A DNA stretch of 64,000 nucleotides, from positions 1,054,001 through 1,118,000 of the forward strand of contig NZ_JABMCZ010000002.1 in assembly GCF_013186535.1 (NCBI RefSeq). The letters run 5' to 3'. Positions 24,546 through 32,695 of the stretch are shown in pieces. Made by a program: the position numbers and the translations under genes. The notes under the pieces were generated by a model that was given only the letters and a program-made list of their open reading frames with translations, ran no database searches and was not told the DNA's origin. Numbering within the stretch: the stretch's first letter is position 1; each line of letters begins with the position of its first letter. The DNA comes from Nocardia terpenica. GTDB taxonomy: Bacteria; Actinomycetota; Actinomycetes; Mycobacteriales; Mycobacteriaceae.

Positions 24546-25370
24546 TCAATCGATACGTTCCAGCTTCGGCATCTTCCGCATTTCCCGGACATCGAGAGCG
24601 AGTTGCACGGCCCGCCAGCCCAGATCGATCGGGAGCTTGTACAGACCACATTCGTATTTCCCGCGCTTGTTGGGTTCGCGGGGAATCTCGATCAACAACG
24701 CGGTATCCAGGCTCACGCCGCCCGGCCACAGCGGGGAGCGGGTGTCGTCTTCGACGTTGTAGCGTTCCCCGTGGGCGTAGATCGCCGTTTGGCACGTCAC
24801 CGACAATGGAAATCGGGAGTTGTTGGTACCGGTCTTGATATCGGCCGCCATGACCATGCCGTCGAGCGAGATCAGCCGATCCATCGATCCGGCACACCGA
24901 ATCTCGTCCACCACCAGGAACGGCTCTTTGTCAAGCACCTTCACCCCCGCACGCTGCATGGCCTCTGCGTAGGCCCGCATCGGCCCGTCGATCTCGGGCG
25001 GCATGTACTCGGGCCACCGGCCACCGTCGATGACCTCGGCGAGTTCGTGAAAGGCGGTCCCACTGTCAGCCGGTCGACCGGCGCCAGCCGCAGCCTTCGC
25101 CCGCTCGGTGATATCCCGCAACGCGGTCTTGTTCCGGGAATATGCCGCATCACCGTCTTTCGACAATAGCGAGGCGATACGCGCGGCGAGAGACCGTTCT
25201 TTCACAATTCCCAGAGCGACCATGGCCGCTTGCCAGTTCATCAGACCAGAATTATCGGCAAGGGCCTTGGATAAAGTACTGGCCCTGGTGTAGGGCTCCC
25301 GCGCGGTGCCGTCGCGCGGGATCAGCAGCGGCCTACCCCAATGGTCACGTTTAACGTTGTAATCCGTCAT
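24546..25370 (-). CDS. RecB/Cas4-like exonuclease (PD-(D/E)XK)
   Basis: This 274-residue protein has RADKA-type text early (YTRASTLSKALADN), GTAFHELAEV with the His/Glu of the nuclease fold, CAGSMDRLISLDGMVMAADIK as the GxxD...DxK motif, and CQTAIYAHGERY as the final helix. This matches RecE/Cas4-like exonucleases. The start is the ATG at 25370, since MTDYNVKRDHWGRPLLIPRDG is the natural N-terminus; an in-frame ATG at 25388 lacks a better site. It would process ends for the ERF protein. Confidence 0.75.
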   Translation of the reverse strand: MTDYNVKRDHWGRPLLIPRDGTAREPYTRASTLSKALADNSGLMNWQAAMVALGIVKERSLAARIASLLSKDGDAAYSRNKTALRDITERAKAAAGAGRPADSGTAFHELAEVIDGGRWPEYMPPEIDGPMRAYAEAMQRAGVKVLDKEPFLVVDEIRCAGSMDRLISLDGMVMAADIKTGTNNSRFPLSVTCQTAIYAHGERYNVEDDTRSPLWPGGVSLDTALLIEIPREPNKRGKYECGLYKLPIDLGWRAVQLALDVREMRKMPKLERID

Positions 25371-25390
25371 AGATTCCTTTAAGAGCATAG

Positions 25391-25421
25391 AAAAGGCCGA
25401 GCCGCATAAAACGACCCGGCC
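25391..25421 (-). terminator. Probable terminator after the ParB-like gene
   Basis: A GC-rich stem (GGCCGGGTCG with CGGCTCGGCC, one or two weak pairs) around TTTTATG is followed by TTTTC on the minus strand. Confidence 0.6.
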
Positions 25422-25439
25422 TCATGGAACGGGTAGAGG

Positions 25440-26216
25440 TCAAAAATTGGTGTTGAGCAGCCAATCGGCGACCTTCTTGCCTCCCCGGCCCTTGTTGTAG
25501 ACGCGGACAATGGATGCGGCCATCGCATCCGCTTTACCGATGCCATGGCTGTCTTTCATGCGCCGAGCTCCCTGCATGAGTCCATGAATGCCGCCGCGTT
25601 CCTGCAACAGCCGATCGATCAGCCGGAACGGATCGATTTCATTGCCGTAGCGGGTGAGAAACAGGCTCAGCCCATCGAGCACAACCGAATCGAAAGCGTC
25701 GGACCCGAACGCTTCCCGATACACCCCCAGCACATCGTCCATATGGGCGACACCGCCCCGCTTCTCCATCCGGTACAAGGCTGCCACCTGAGAGATACGG
25801 CCCCGTGCTCGGCCGTTGCCGACCGTGAGCCCGTGACGGGCGAGTGTTTCACTGATCTCCACCTCCGGGGACTGCCCGGCAGTGACGCCGACCTTGAACT
25901 TCGCGACCAGCTGCGGCGCTTTCTTGGTGTTCAGCGACAGGAACAGTTCCGCCTCTTCGGCTTCGGTCAGCCCGTAGTACACATCGCATTCGATGTCCGC
26001 GGTCCGCCCGCTCATCCGGTACGCGGCAACCCGGTGCTGTGCGTCGAGGATGTACTTCTTCCCGTTCCGGTAACTGACAACCGGCCGCCCGAAAGCGTCA
26101 GGATTGAAGTCGTTCGCGATCTTCCGGGCGAAGCCTTCGTTCAGGGGCCGCTGCGTCGACTGGTTGACGGTCAACTCGGCAGGATCGATCAGTTCGGTAG
26201 TCTTGTGACGCATCAT
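25440..26216 (-). CDS. ParB-like/DUF6551-like phage protein
   Basis: This 258-residue protein has a ParB/Srx-type fold at the start: VNQSTQRPLNEGFARKIAND, then KKYILDAQHRVAAYRMSGR, where the GxxR-type loop is replaced by DAQHR, and LTEAEEAELFLSLNTKK. Such proteins are common in actinophages near the immunity side. It starts inside the stop of the HTH gene (ATGA overlap), so they are a translational pair. No ParA ATPase is nearby. A DNA-binding or nicking role is possible. Confidence 0.65.
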   Translation of the reverse strand: MMRHKTTELIDPAELTVNQSTQRPLNEGFARKIANDFNPDAFGRPVVSYRNGKKYILDAQHRVAAYRMSGRTADIECDVYYGLTEAEEAELFLSLNTKKAPQLVAKFKVGVTAGQSPEVEISETLARHGLTVGNGRARGRISQVAALYRMEKRGGVAHMDDVLGVYREAFGSDAFDSVVLDGLSLFLTRYGNEIDPFRLIDRLLQERGGIHGLMQGARRMKDSHGIGKADAMAASIVRVYNKGRGGKKVADWLLNTNF

Positions 26217-26911
26217 TTGCCCACCTTTCGCAAAAACGCCTGAATCTGGCGAATGTATTTCTTGATATATTCGATGTCCTCGGCCACTTCAGCGGGGTCG
26301 ACGGCGGAAAAGTCGATCATCTCGAATCCCCCGACAACACCGTCCAACCCGTACGATGTATTGCGGATGACCTCGTGCGCCTTGCTCCGAGCTTTCAGGT
26401 TCACGCCGGTTGCGCGCTCCTCGTCCAGATCGTCACGAACCCTCTTGACCGTGTCCTTGTCCACGCCCACGCGGTTAGCGATAGCGCGGTTGGAAGCCTG
26501 CGGATCTTCCTCGATCGCGTCCGCGATGTCCTCGCGCTTCTGCTCGCGGGTGGCGAAATTCCCATCTGGGAAATTCGCCACTTCGTCCCTTTGGATGGTG
26601 TTCTTGCTGAGCCCCGAAGCCTTCTCTGCCTGCTTCAACGTCGCGCCGTTTCTGCGCATCCGTCGCGCGAGGTCCAGCCGCCGCTCGTGTGTGAACTCGT
26701 ATCCGAACTCTTTCGCATCGTCATCGAGGCGCTTGACAGCGGCATCCGGCTCCACCTCCAGGGCCTGCCATGCGCCGTCGGCTATCTCGTCATCATATTC
26801 AGCGGTCTGCTTCAAGCGGGCTCGACGCTTGTTGACCAACAGTTGACTCTCGGCAATGTCTTCGACCAATTCCATTCCTTCGCCTGTATCCTTTCTGGCA
26901 TTGTGTCGCAC
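26213..26911 (-). CDS. Phage HTH DNA-binding protein
   Basis: This 232-residue protein contains two HTH-like segments: RRNGATLKQAEKASGLSKNT and DPQASNRAIANRVGVDKDTV, which look like stacked HTH motifs, flanked by acidic helices. It may bind DNA together with the ParB-like protein coded right after it. The GTG at 26911 is the first start; an ATG at 26875 is an alternative. Confidence 0.65.
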   Translation of the reverse strand: MRHNARKDTGEGMELVEDIAESQLLVNKRRARLKQTAEYDDEIADGAWQALEVEPDAAVKRLDDDAKEFGYEFTHERRLDLARRMRRNGATLKQAEKASGLSKNTIQRDEVANFPDGNFATREQKREDIADAIEEDPQASNRAIANRVGVDKDTVKRVRDDLDEERATGVNLKARSKAHEVIRNTSYGLDGVVGGFEMIDFSAVDPAEVAEDIEYIKKYIRQIQAFLRKVGK

Positions 26912-27080
26912 CTATGGCCGGTCGCGAACCGGCAGCGCCCTAATGGGCGGCATAGGCTCTTCTCTGTCTTTTCACAGCGTCAATAAGAGGCATCACACTA
27001 TTGAGTTGACAAGGAACGCATCCACCCGTTTTCGGCATGGGGTAGCCACAACGAAATTCCGAGGGATCATTGGAATGACG

Positions 27081-27096
27081 AACCCTGATCAGGGTT
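27081..27096. promoter_or_regulatory. 16-bp perfect palindrome
   Basis: AACCCTGATCAGGGTT lies between the HTH gene and the tRNA-like element. It could be an operator for an early regulator. Confidence 0.4.
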
Positions 27097-27099
27097 GTC

Positions 27100-27175
27100 G
27101 TCGTGCCCCTCCCGGACTCGAACCGGGGATGTGTGCCGCCGGGGCTCCTCATGCGATGAACGCTGGACAGCGCAC
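27100..27175 (-). tRNA. tRNA-like element, probably degenerate
   Basis: The minus strand carries a perfect T arm (CCCGG, TTCGAGT, CCGGG) followed by an acceptor-like AGGGGCA. A partly matching 5' strand (GTGCGCT) lies at the expected distance, but D and anticodon arms do not fold well by eye. It may be a decayed phage tRNA or a tRNA 3' piece used for integration. It also explains the GLEPG-like peptide seen on the plus strand. Confidence 0.35.
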
Positions 27176-27197
27176 CGCGTGATACGGGCCGCTGGGA

Positions 27198-27587
27198 TCA
27201 GCGGCGAGCCGTGGTTCCCGTGACCGGGGACGGGGCTGTTGTTCGTCGGCACGGTGCTGTAGCCGTGGCGCCGTTGGCCCGGCACGTGCACGATGCCCGT
27301 ACGCATCTGGTCAGGGGCCGAGTCCGGCGATCGGCAGCGGGAATGCTGGCCGCTGCCTGCTTGATCACAACCACCTCGACAACCTTCTCGATGCTGCGAC
27401 CCGACAGCGACGCCACGTGCGCGATCAGACGGGGGCTCGGCGGATGACCGTTGCGGACCCTCCGCAACGTCTCCTTGTGCACATCCAGCGCGGCGGCAAG
27501 CTCCTCTTCGGTGAATCCGCGAGCCTCTTTCAGCAGGTCGAGAAGCCCCGGAACCAACCTCAACGTCATCGAACGCGACACTTGCAC
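27198..27587 (-). CDS. Cro-like/XRE-type HTH protein
   Basis: The first 75 residues are a clear HTH: RLVPGLLDLLKEARGFTEEE, then LAAALDVHKETLRRVRNGHP and IAHVASLSGRSIEKVVEV. The tail is Thr-, Arg- and Cys-rich and may be an unstructured extension, or the stop codon may have been lost. It is divergent from the repressor-like gene at 27789 with operator-like repeats between, the usual layout of a phage switch. Confidence 0.65.
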   Translation of the reverse strand: MQVSRSMTLRLVPGLLDLLKEARGFTEEELAAALDVHKETLRRVRNGHPPSPRLIAHVASLSGRSIEKVVEVVVIKQAAASIPAADRRTRPLTRCVRASCTCRANGATATAPCRRTTAPSPVTGTTARR

Positions 27588-27695
27588 CTTCCGCCCCTAC
27601 TTCCCTCGTCTGTCATCAATCCGTGCCGTGTGCTTACAGCCGGTCACTGGTGTCAGACGCTAACCGCCGTTGACGCATCATCGCAACGTCTATGA

Positions 27696-27707
27696 CGCAA
27701 ATTTGCG
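27696..27707. promoter_or_regulatory. Operator candidate in the immunity region
   Basis: The palindrome CGCAAATTTGCG, with a TTGACG at 27670 and a second TGACGCA copy beside it, lies between divergent HTH genes. The TTGACG could be a -35 box, with TATGAC 15 bases on as a weak -10. Confidence 0.4.
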
Positions 27708-27788
27708 GAGTCAATTCCTCGTTAATATCCGCGTTACCGCAGGTAGACGAGGTTGCGAGCGCCACAAAAATGCGGCAAACTTCGGGCT

Positions 27789-28223
27789 GTGAAGCTTTCA
27801 AAGAGTCACTTCGAGCGATGGGTTGACGCGGTCACGGACGGGCTCAGCGCCCGGCAGATCGCGCTGGCGATGGGTGAACACTCCTCGACCGTGGGGCGCA
27901 AGTTACTTCGCGAGAGACCCGATCCCGACACGGTGATAGAATTCGCACGTACGTTCGAAGCCGATCCGGTGCAGGGATTGGTGGAAGGGGGATCACTGAC
28001 ACAGGAGGAAGCCGACCGCGCCTCCGTCCTGGACGGAGTTCGGGCGGCCACCACGGTTCAGCTACTGCGGGAACTGCTGCGGCGCGAGCAGATTGCATCC
28101 AGTGACCGAGTAACGGAACCAAACGGTCCGAACGAACGTCCAAGGGAACGCAGGGCCACGGCGGACAAGCGAGCCGCCACGGCCGCCCGACGCGCCAGTG
28201 TCCGGAGAAGTTTGTCCGAGTGA
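27789..28223 (+). CDS. Immunity repressor-like HTH protein
   Basis: From a GTG at 27789 this gives 144 residues. The N-terminus has an HTH: HFERWVDAVTDGLSARQIAL, then AMGEHSSTVGRKLLRERPDPD, and FARTFEADPVQGLVEGG. The C-terminal half is charged and basic (RATADKRAATAARRASVRR). It is the first rightward gene after the leftward phage block, fitting a lysogeny repressor. A TTG at 27753 is in frame. Confidence 0.6.
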   Translation: MKLSKSHFERWVDAVTDGLSARQIALAMGEHSSTVGRKLLRERPDPDTVIEFARTFEADPVQGLVEGGSLTQEEADRASVLDGVRAATTVQLLRELLRREQIASSDRVTEPNGPNERPRERRATADKRAATAARRASVRRSLSE

Positions 28224-28239
28224 ACGAACAGGGGAACCC

Positions 28240-28908
28240 ATGAACGTCGGCGTCACCGTCGCCGCCTTAGTCGCAGTCACCTCCGCCAGCGCTGCCATCC
28301 TGCGCCACACGCGGCGTGAGGTCGTGCAGAGCCGGGCTCTCACCCTCGCCTATGCGGCTTTCGCCGGGTTCGTGCTGGCCTGGCTGGCGGTGCTGCCCAT
28401 GCCGGACGGGCTTCCGGTCCGCCTGGGGCTGGCATGGTGCGGTGAGGTACTGGGGCTGGTCGGCGCATGCGCGCTGACGGTTCATGTGGCAACCGGGTTC
28501 CGGGCCCCGCGCCTCGTGCGGGCCGCTGCCTTCTCGTTCCTCGCGCTCGCCGGTACCTCGGTCATCGCGCGCCTCGCACGCGGTGACGACGTGCACGAAC
28601 TTCTGCGAGTCGGCTACGCGATGTGCAATGCGGCCCTTCTCACCGTCATCGGCGTCACCATGATCGCGTGGGTGATCGACGGCCGCCGCCTGGCAGTGAC
28701 CGATGCCCTGTGGGCGCTCGCCGGGTGCCTGTTCCTCACCATGGGGCTCATCGGTTTCGCAGCCCCCGACCTCGGCTACGCCGATCATCCGATCGGATGG
28801 TCTCTGGGACTGGCCACCATCTTCATCATGAGCGTGACCGGCATCCTCAACCACTTCAAGACCGTACGCACACGACACGCACCCGTCACCATGAACACCG
28901 CCAGCTGA
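28240..28908 (+). CDS. Seven-helix membrane protein, unknown function
   Basis: About 222 residues from the ATG at 28240, with seven hydrophobic segments spaced evenly along the chain (VTVAALVAVTSASAAIL at the start; TIFIMSVTGILNHFKTV near the end). The layout resembles the membrane half of MAB_1171c-type proteins, of which a full-length member is coded at 30044. It follows the repressor-like gene by 16 bases, so they may be one operon, either a lysogenic-conversion gene or the first host gene. A terminator follows. Confidence 0.55.
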   Translation: MNVGVTVAALVAVTSASAAILRHTRREVVQSRALTLAYAAFAGFVLAWLAVLPMPDGLPVRLGLAWCGEVLGLVGACALTVHVATGFRAPRLVRAAAFSFLALAGTSVIARLARGDDVHELLRVGYAMCNAALLTVIGVTMIAWVIDGRRLAVTDALWALAGCLFLTMGLIGFAAPDLGYADHPIGWSLGLATIFIMSVTGILNHFKTVRTRHAPVTMNTAS

Positions 28909-28936
28909 ACGGCGAAACCAACCCAGACAGCAAGAG

Positions 28937-28977
28937 GGGCACGGCAAGACGCGATCACCTCGCGCCCGGCCGTGCCC
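28937..28977 (+). terminator. Terminator-like hairpin
   Basis: GGGCACGGC and its complement GCCGTGCCC flank a 23-base loop and are followed by TTCTGG. It ends the repressor/membrane-protein transcript. Confidence 0.5.
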
Positions 28978-29136
28978 TTCTGGTGTATCGCCCTCCCCCA
29001 ATGCACACCGCTGCCGACCAGAGCGCACCTGCGCCCTACCGAACATGACCCATAGCCAGATTGTGACGAAGATTACATACGGCTGGTTCACTGGGCATGA
29101 ATAGTGCGCTGACCTGTAGAAACATCATCTGCTTAT

Positions 29137-29391
29137 TTGCGTCTGAGTACAGTTCACTGCCAGCAGTGGGACGAGATCCAGATCCGTAGTCTCGCAAAGC
29201 GATTGGGTTACGACCTGCGCAAGACCATCACGTTCGGCGCGCACACCGACAATCCGGCCCTCCAATTGCGCGCCATCGTCAGCTATCTCGGCGTCGCGGC
29301 GGTGATCGTGCCGAGCCTGGCCCACTTCGACGGCGGCGAGATCCCCGTGCCCCTGCGCGATGCCACCGTGATCGCGGTGTCCGACGCCTGA
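29137..29391 (+). CDS. Resolvase N-terminal-like small protein
   Basis: From a TTG this gives 84 residues: WDEIQIRSLAKRLGYDLRKT, then RAIVSYLGVAAVIVPSLAHF and GEIPVPLRDATVIAVSDA. This pattern is seen in short actinobacterial proteins related to the N-terminal fold of serine recombinases but lacking the catalytic Ser and the DNA-binding end. The role is unknown. Codon use is host-like. Confidence 0.55.
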   Translation: MRLSTVHCQQWDEIQIRSLAKRLGYDLRKTITFGAHTDNPALQLRAIVSYLGVAAVIVPSLAHFDGGEIPVPLRDATVIAVSDA

Positions 29392-29478
29392 GCCGCGAAC
29401 CGCGCCGCCGACCGGCGGAGCCGGATTATGCTGCACCGAACGGTGTTCGAGCACACGAGACCTTCGAGGTACGACGGG

Positions 29479-30051
29479 ATGGGCCGACGAACCCAGCGGC
29501 GGCGCTCCGCCCGGATGGTGGCGGACTTCGTCACCGACCTGCGATTGTCGATGCCCGCCGAGCCGGAGCGGGTCATGGACGCGATCTGCGACGCGCTGAC
29601 CCGGCGGCTCGGGCGCCCGGTCACCCGGATGCCGGTGACATTTCCGCCCGCACCGGATGATGTGGTGTCCGGGCTGTGGATTCACGCCGACGACGGCCAC
29701 TACCTCTGCTACGAGAAGAACACCAGCCCCTGGCATCAACTGGTGATCTTCTGCCACGAGACCGGGCATCTGGTGCACGAACACGACCGCACCCCGCTCC
29801 TGGACGCCGGCGAGCCCAGCCCGCTGCTGCCGAGCCTGGATCCCGGTGCGGTGCGGCGCATCATGGCCGAGCGGTCCGGGATGTGCCGCGGACCGGCCGA
29901 GGCGCGGGCCGAGATGTTCGCCGCCCTGCTGCTGACCCACGTCAGCCGATGGCTGCCCGAACGACGGTGGCCGGTAACGGATTCCGCGGCCGACGCGGTG
30001 CACCGGATGGAGACGACGTTCGGACTGCCCCGGGCGCACGGCCGTGTATAG
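29479..30051 (+). CDS. ImmA/IrrE-type metalloprotease-like protein
   Basis: The protein (190 residues from the ATG at 29479 with GAGG nine bases upstream; 207 from 29428) holds HQLVIFCHETGHLVHEH, the HExxH-like zinc motif of the ImmA/IrrE family (here HETGH), and RAEMFAALLLTHVS with the third ligand Glu. ImmA/IrrE enzymes cleave HTH repressors. It overlaps the MAB_1171c-type membrane gene by eight bases. That pairing is frequent in actinomycetes, usually together with an XRE regulator. Confidence 0.75.
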   Translation: MGRRTQRRRSARMVADFVTDLRLSMPAEPERVMDAICDALTRRLGRPVTRMPVTFPPAPDDVVSGLWIHADDGHYLCYEKNTSPWHQLVIFCHETGHLVHEHDRTPLLDAGEPSPLLPSLDPGAVRRIMAERSGMCRGPAEARAEMFAALLLTHVSRWLPERRWPVTDSAADAVHRMETTFGLPRAHGRV

Positions 30052-31225
30052 CGCGGCGTTCTACGCGGCGGCCGTGGTGAGCGTGATCGCGCTGGCCTAC
30101 AAGGCCGGTCAGCTCCGGCGGCACCCGCGCCCGCAGCGCTGGACCGTGCTGACGGTCATGTCGCTGTGGACCGCGATCTGCGTCTGCGTGCCGCCCCCCT
30201 CGGTGCGACTGATCAATCGCGTCGGCGGAATACCCAATGTCGCCGGGCTGATCGTCTACCTCCTGCTGATCTTTCTCGCCGCCACCCTGCAGGCCGTGAT
30301 CCTGGTCTGGCAGGGCGATCCGGCGGAGGTCGGCGCGAGGTTGCGGGTGCGCGTGATCGGCTACGCGGCAGTGGGTTTCGTCGTTATCGCGCTGTTCACC
30401 GCCGGACACACGACGGTCGAGCGCCCGGTCGACTTCGACATCTACTACGCGCGGACCCCCTGGATCGCCGAGCTCGTGGTGCTCTACAATCTCGTGTTCG
30501 CCTTCGCCACAAGCGATTACGCCTACCGCGCGGCGCGGGCGGCCCGGGTGACCGGTCGCCCCTGGCTGCGGCGCGGGCTGCGCGTGGTGGCCGCCTCCGG
30601 AGCGCTCGGCGTGCTGTCGGCCCTCACCCGGCTCGCCGCGGTCGCGGACCGCTGGTTCGACGGCACCGGCCTCGACGAGCTCGATACGCTGGTCTCCCCC
30701 GGCCTAGCCGCGCTCGCCGTCGTCGTGGCCTGCGCCGGATACACCCTGCCCGCGGCCGGGGAACACGGCACGGAGCTGCTCGCGCGGGTGCGCGACTACC
30801 GGGCCCTGCACCCGCTGTGGCACGACATCCGTACCGCCGCACCGGAATCGGCCTCCGCCATCGATGCGCCCCGGTGGGATCTCGAGCTCCGCACCACGCG
30901 GCGGCTCGCCGAGATCCGCGACGGCCAGCTCGCGCTGCGCGCCTACACCCATCCGGCGGCCGCGGACCTCGCGCGGCGGCTCGCCGAGCAGGCGGGGCTC
31001 GACGACCTGGCCCGCGCCGTCGTCGTCGAGGCGGCCGGTATCAAGGCCGCGGTGCACATTCGGCTCGGCGACCTGGCCGCGGAGCCCGCGATCTCGGGGG
31101 CGACCGCGCGCGGCGGCGCCGACAGCGCGGGTGAGATCGCCTGGCTGACCCGCGTCAGCGACGCCTACGCCCACTCGCCGATCGTCGCCGACACCCTGCG
31201 GGCACTGCGGCGCCGGACAGGCTGA
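30044..31225 (+). CDS. MAB_1171c family membrane protein (DUF6545-like)
   Basis: This 393-residue protein starts at a GTG overlapping the protease gene. The first 245 residues hold about seven membrane segments; the C-terminal third is a soluble, helical part (RVRDYRALHPLWHDIRTAAP, RWDLELRTTRRLAEIRDGQL). This is the layout of the MAB_1171c putative transporter family. Coupled translation with the protease suggests a sensing or signalling unit rather than a simple transporter. Confidence 0.75.
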   Translation: MYSAAFYAAAVVSVIALAYKAGQLRRHPRPQRWTVLTVMSLWTAICVCVPPPSVRLINRVGGIPNVAGLIVYLLLIFLAATLQAVILVWQGDPAEVGARLRVRVIGYAAVGFVVIALFTAGHTTVERPVDFDIYYARTPWIAELVVLYNLVFAFATSDYAYRAARAARVTGRPWLRRGLRVVAASGALGVLSALTRLAAVADRWFDGTGLDELDTLVSPGLAALAVVVACAGYTLPAAGEHGTELLARVRDYRALHPLWHDIRTAAPESASAIDAPRWDLELRTTRRLAEIRDGQLALRAYTHPAAADLARRLAEQAGLDDLARAVVVEAAGIKAAVHIRLGDLAAEPAISGATARGGADSAGEIAWLTRVSDAYAHSPIVADTLRALRRRTG

Positions 31226-31312
31226 ACTGCCCACTGGCCCTGGACGACCGGCGCCGCCCGCACGGCCCCGGAGCCGACCCGGCCGTGCTCCGGGTCGGCT
31301 CCGGGGTCATCC

Positions 31313-32695
31313 CTACCGGTGTGGGCGGCGTGCCAGCCGCTCGAGCACCGCGACCATCCGGTCGATCTCCTCGCAGGTGTTGTAGAACGTGAACGACGGC
31401 CGGACCGTCTCCTCCAGCCCCAGGCGGCGGAGGATGGGCTGGGCACAGTGGTGGCCCGCCCGGACCGCTATCCCCTTGTCGTTCAACGCCTTTCCCACCT
31501 CGGACGGGGTGTGTCCGGCCATGACGAACGACAGCACACTGACCTTGTTCGGCGCGGTGCCCACCAGGCGGACACCGGGAACGGCGGCCACCCGGGGGGT
31601 GGCGTAGGCCAGCAGTTGGTGTTCGTAGCGGGCGATGGTGTCCATGCCCAGGCGCTCCACGTATTCGAGGGCGGTGCCGAGTGCGACGGCGTCGGCGATA
31701 CTTCCGGTGCCCGCCTCGAACCGTCCGGGCGGCGCCTGGTACAGCGACCGCTCCAGCGTGACATCGGTGATCATATTGCCGCCGCCCTGCCACGGCGGCA
31801 TGTCCCGCAGCAGTTCGGATTTGCCGTACAGCGCACCGATTCCCGTGGGGCCCAGCACCTTGTGGCCGGAGAACGCGAAGAAGTCGGCGCCCATCGACCG
31901 TAGATCGATGCCGGTGTGCGGCACCGACTGCGCGCCGTCGACGAGGGTGACGGCACCGGCCCGCTGCGCCTGCGCGACGATCTCCCGGATGGGTGTCACG
32001 GTGCCCAGGCAGTTCGACACCTGGGTCACCGCAACGAGTTTCGTCCGATCCGACAGCAGCCTCGAGTACTCGTCCAGCAGCAGATCGCCGGAATCGTCGA
32101 CCGGGATCACCCGCAGCACCGCGCCCGTCTCCGCCGCCAGCAGCTGCCAGGGCACGATATTCGCGTGATGCTCGAGGTGCGAGATCACGATCTCGTCGCC
32201 CTCGCGAATATTCTTGCGGCCCCAGGTCTGCGCCACCAGGTTGATGCCCTCGGTGGTGCCGCGAACGAAGACGATCTCCTCCGCCGAGGACGCGCCGAGG
32301 AAGCGCGCCACCGTCTCCCGGGCCCGCTCGTAGGCATCGGTGGAGCGCGCCGCCAATTCGTGGGCGGCCCGGTGGATATTGGAGTTCTCGTGCTCGTAGA
32401 AGCGCGTGAGCCGGTCGATGACCGGACGCGGCTTCTGCGTGGTGGCGGCATTGTCGAACCACACCAGCGGGTATCCGTTGACCCGCTCCCGCAGGATCGG
32501 GAAATCGTTGCGCACGGAGTGCACATCGAAAGCCTCCCGCCGGTCCAGGAAATAGAAGTCCGGCTCCGGCGACGGCTGCGCCGAGAACATCTCCGCCGCA
32601 AGCCGATTCATGGTCGCCTCGTCCGGCCACATCCCGCCCGCCGACGGCCGCGCGGGCATCGGGGCCTCAGGCCCGCTCGGTCGGGGCATAGTCAT
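31313..32695 (-). CDS. Encapsulin cargo cysteine desulfurase (SufS-like)
   Basis: This 460-residue PLP enzyme has SHLEHHANIVPW, DGAQSVPHTGIDLR, FSGHKVLGPTGIGALYGK with the PLP-binding Lys, and RAGHHCAQPILRRL with the catalytic Cys. About 60 extra residues at the N-terminus are Pro- and Gly-rich (SGPEAPMPARPSAGGMWPDE), as in desulfurases packed in family 2A encapsulins. It overlaps the shell gene by 29 bases, so the two are co-translated. It removes sulfur from cysteine, and the shell is thought to store it as elemental sulfur. Confidence 0.9.
   Translation of the reverse strand: MTMPRPSGPEAPMPARPSAGGMWPDEATMNRLAAEMFSAQPSPEPDFYFLDRREAFDVHSVRNDFPILRERVNGYPLVWFDNAATTQKPRPVIDRLTRFYEHENSNIHRAAHELAARSTDAYERARETVARFLGASSAEEIVFVRGTTEGINLVAQTWGRKNIREGDEIVISHLEHHANIVPWQLLAAETGAVLRVIPVDDSGDLLLDEYSRLLSDRTKLVAVTQVSNCLGTVTPIREIVAQAQRAGAVTLVDGAQSVPHTGIDLRSMGADFFAFSGHKVLGPTGIGALYGKSELLRDMPPWQGGGNMITDVTLERSLYQAPPGRFEAGTGSIADAVALGTALEYVERLGMDTIARYEHQLLAYATPRVAAVPGVRLVGTAPNKVSVLSFVMAGHTPSEVGKALNDKGIAVRAGHHCAQPILRRLGLEETVRPSFTFYNTCEEIDRMVAVLERLARRPHR

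Noticed and set aside
26940..27152. Cys-containing 70-codon minus-strand frame between the HTH genes
   Set aside because: It runs through the tRNA-like element and has no ribosome site; the C-terminal part with CGYP and CVPC is suggestive but too weak.
29137..29391. Active serine recombinase
   Set aside because: The short frame lacks the catalytic Ser region and the DNA-binding end, so it cannot be a working integrase.
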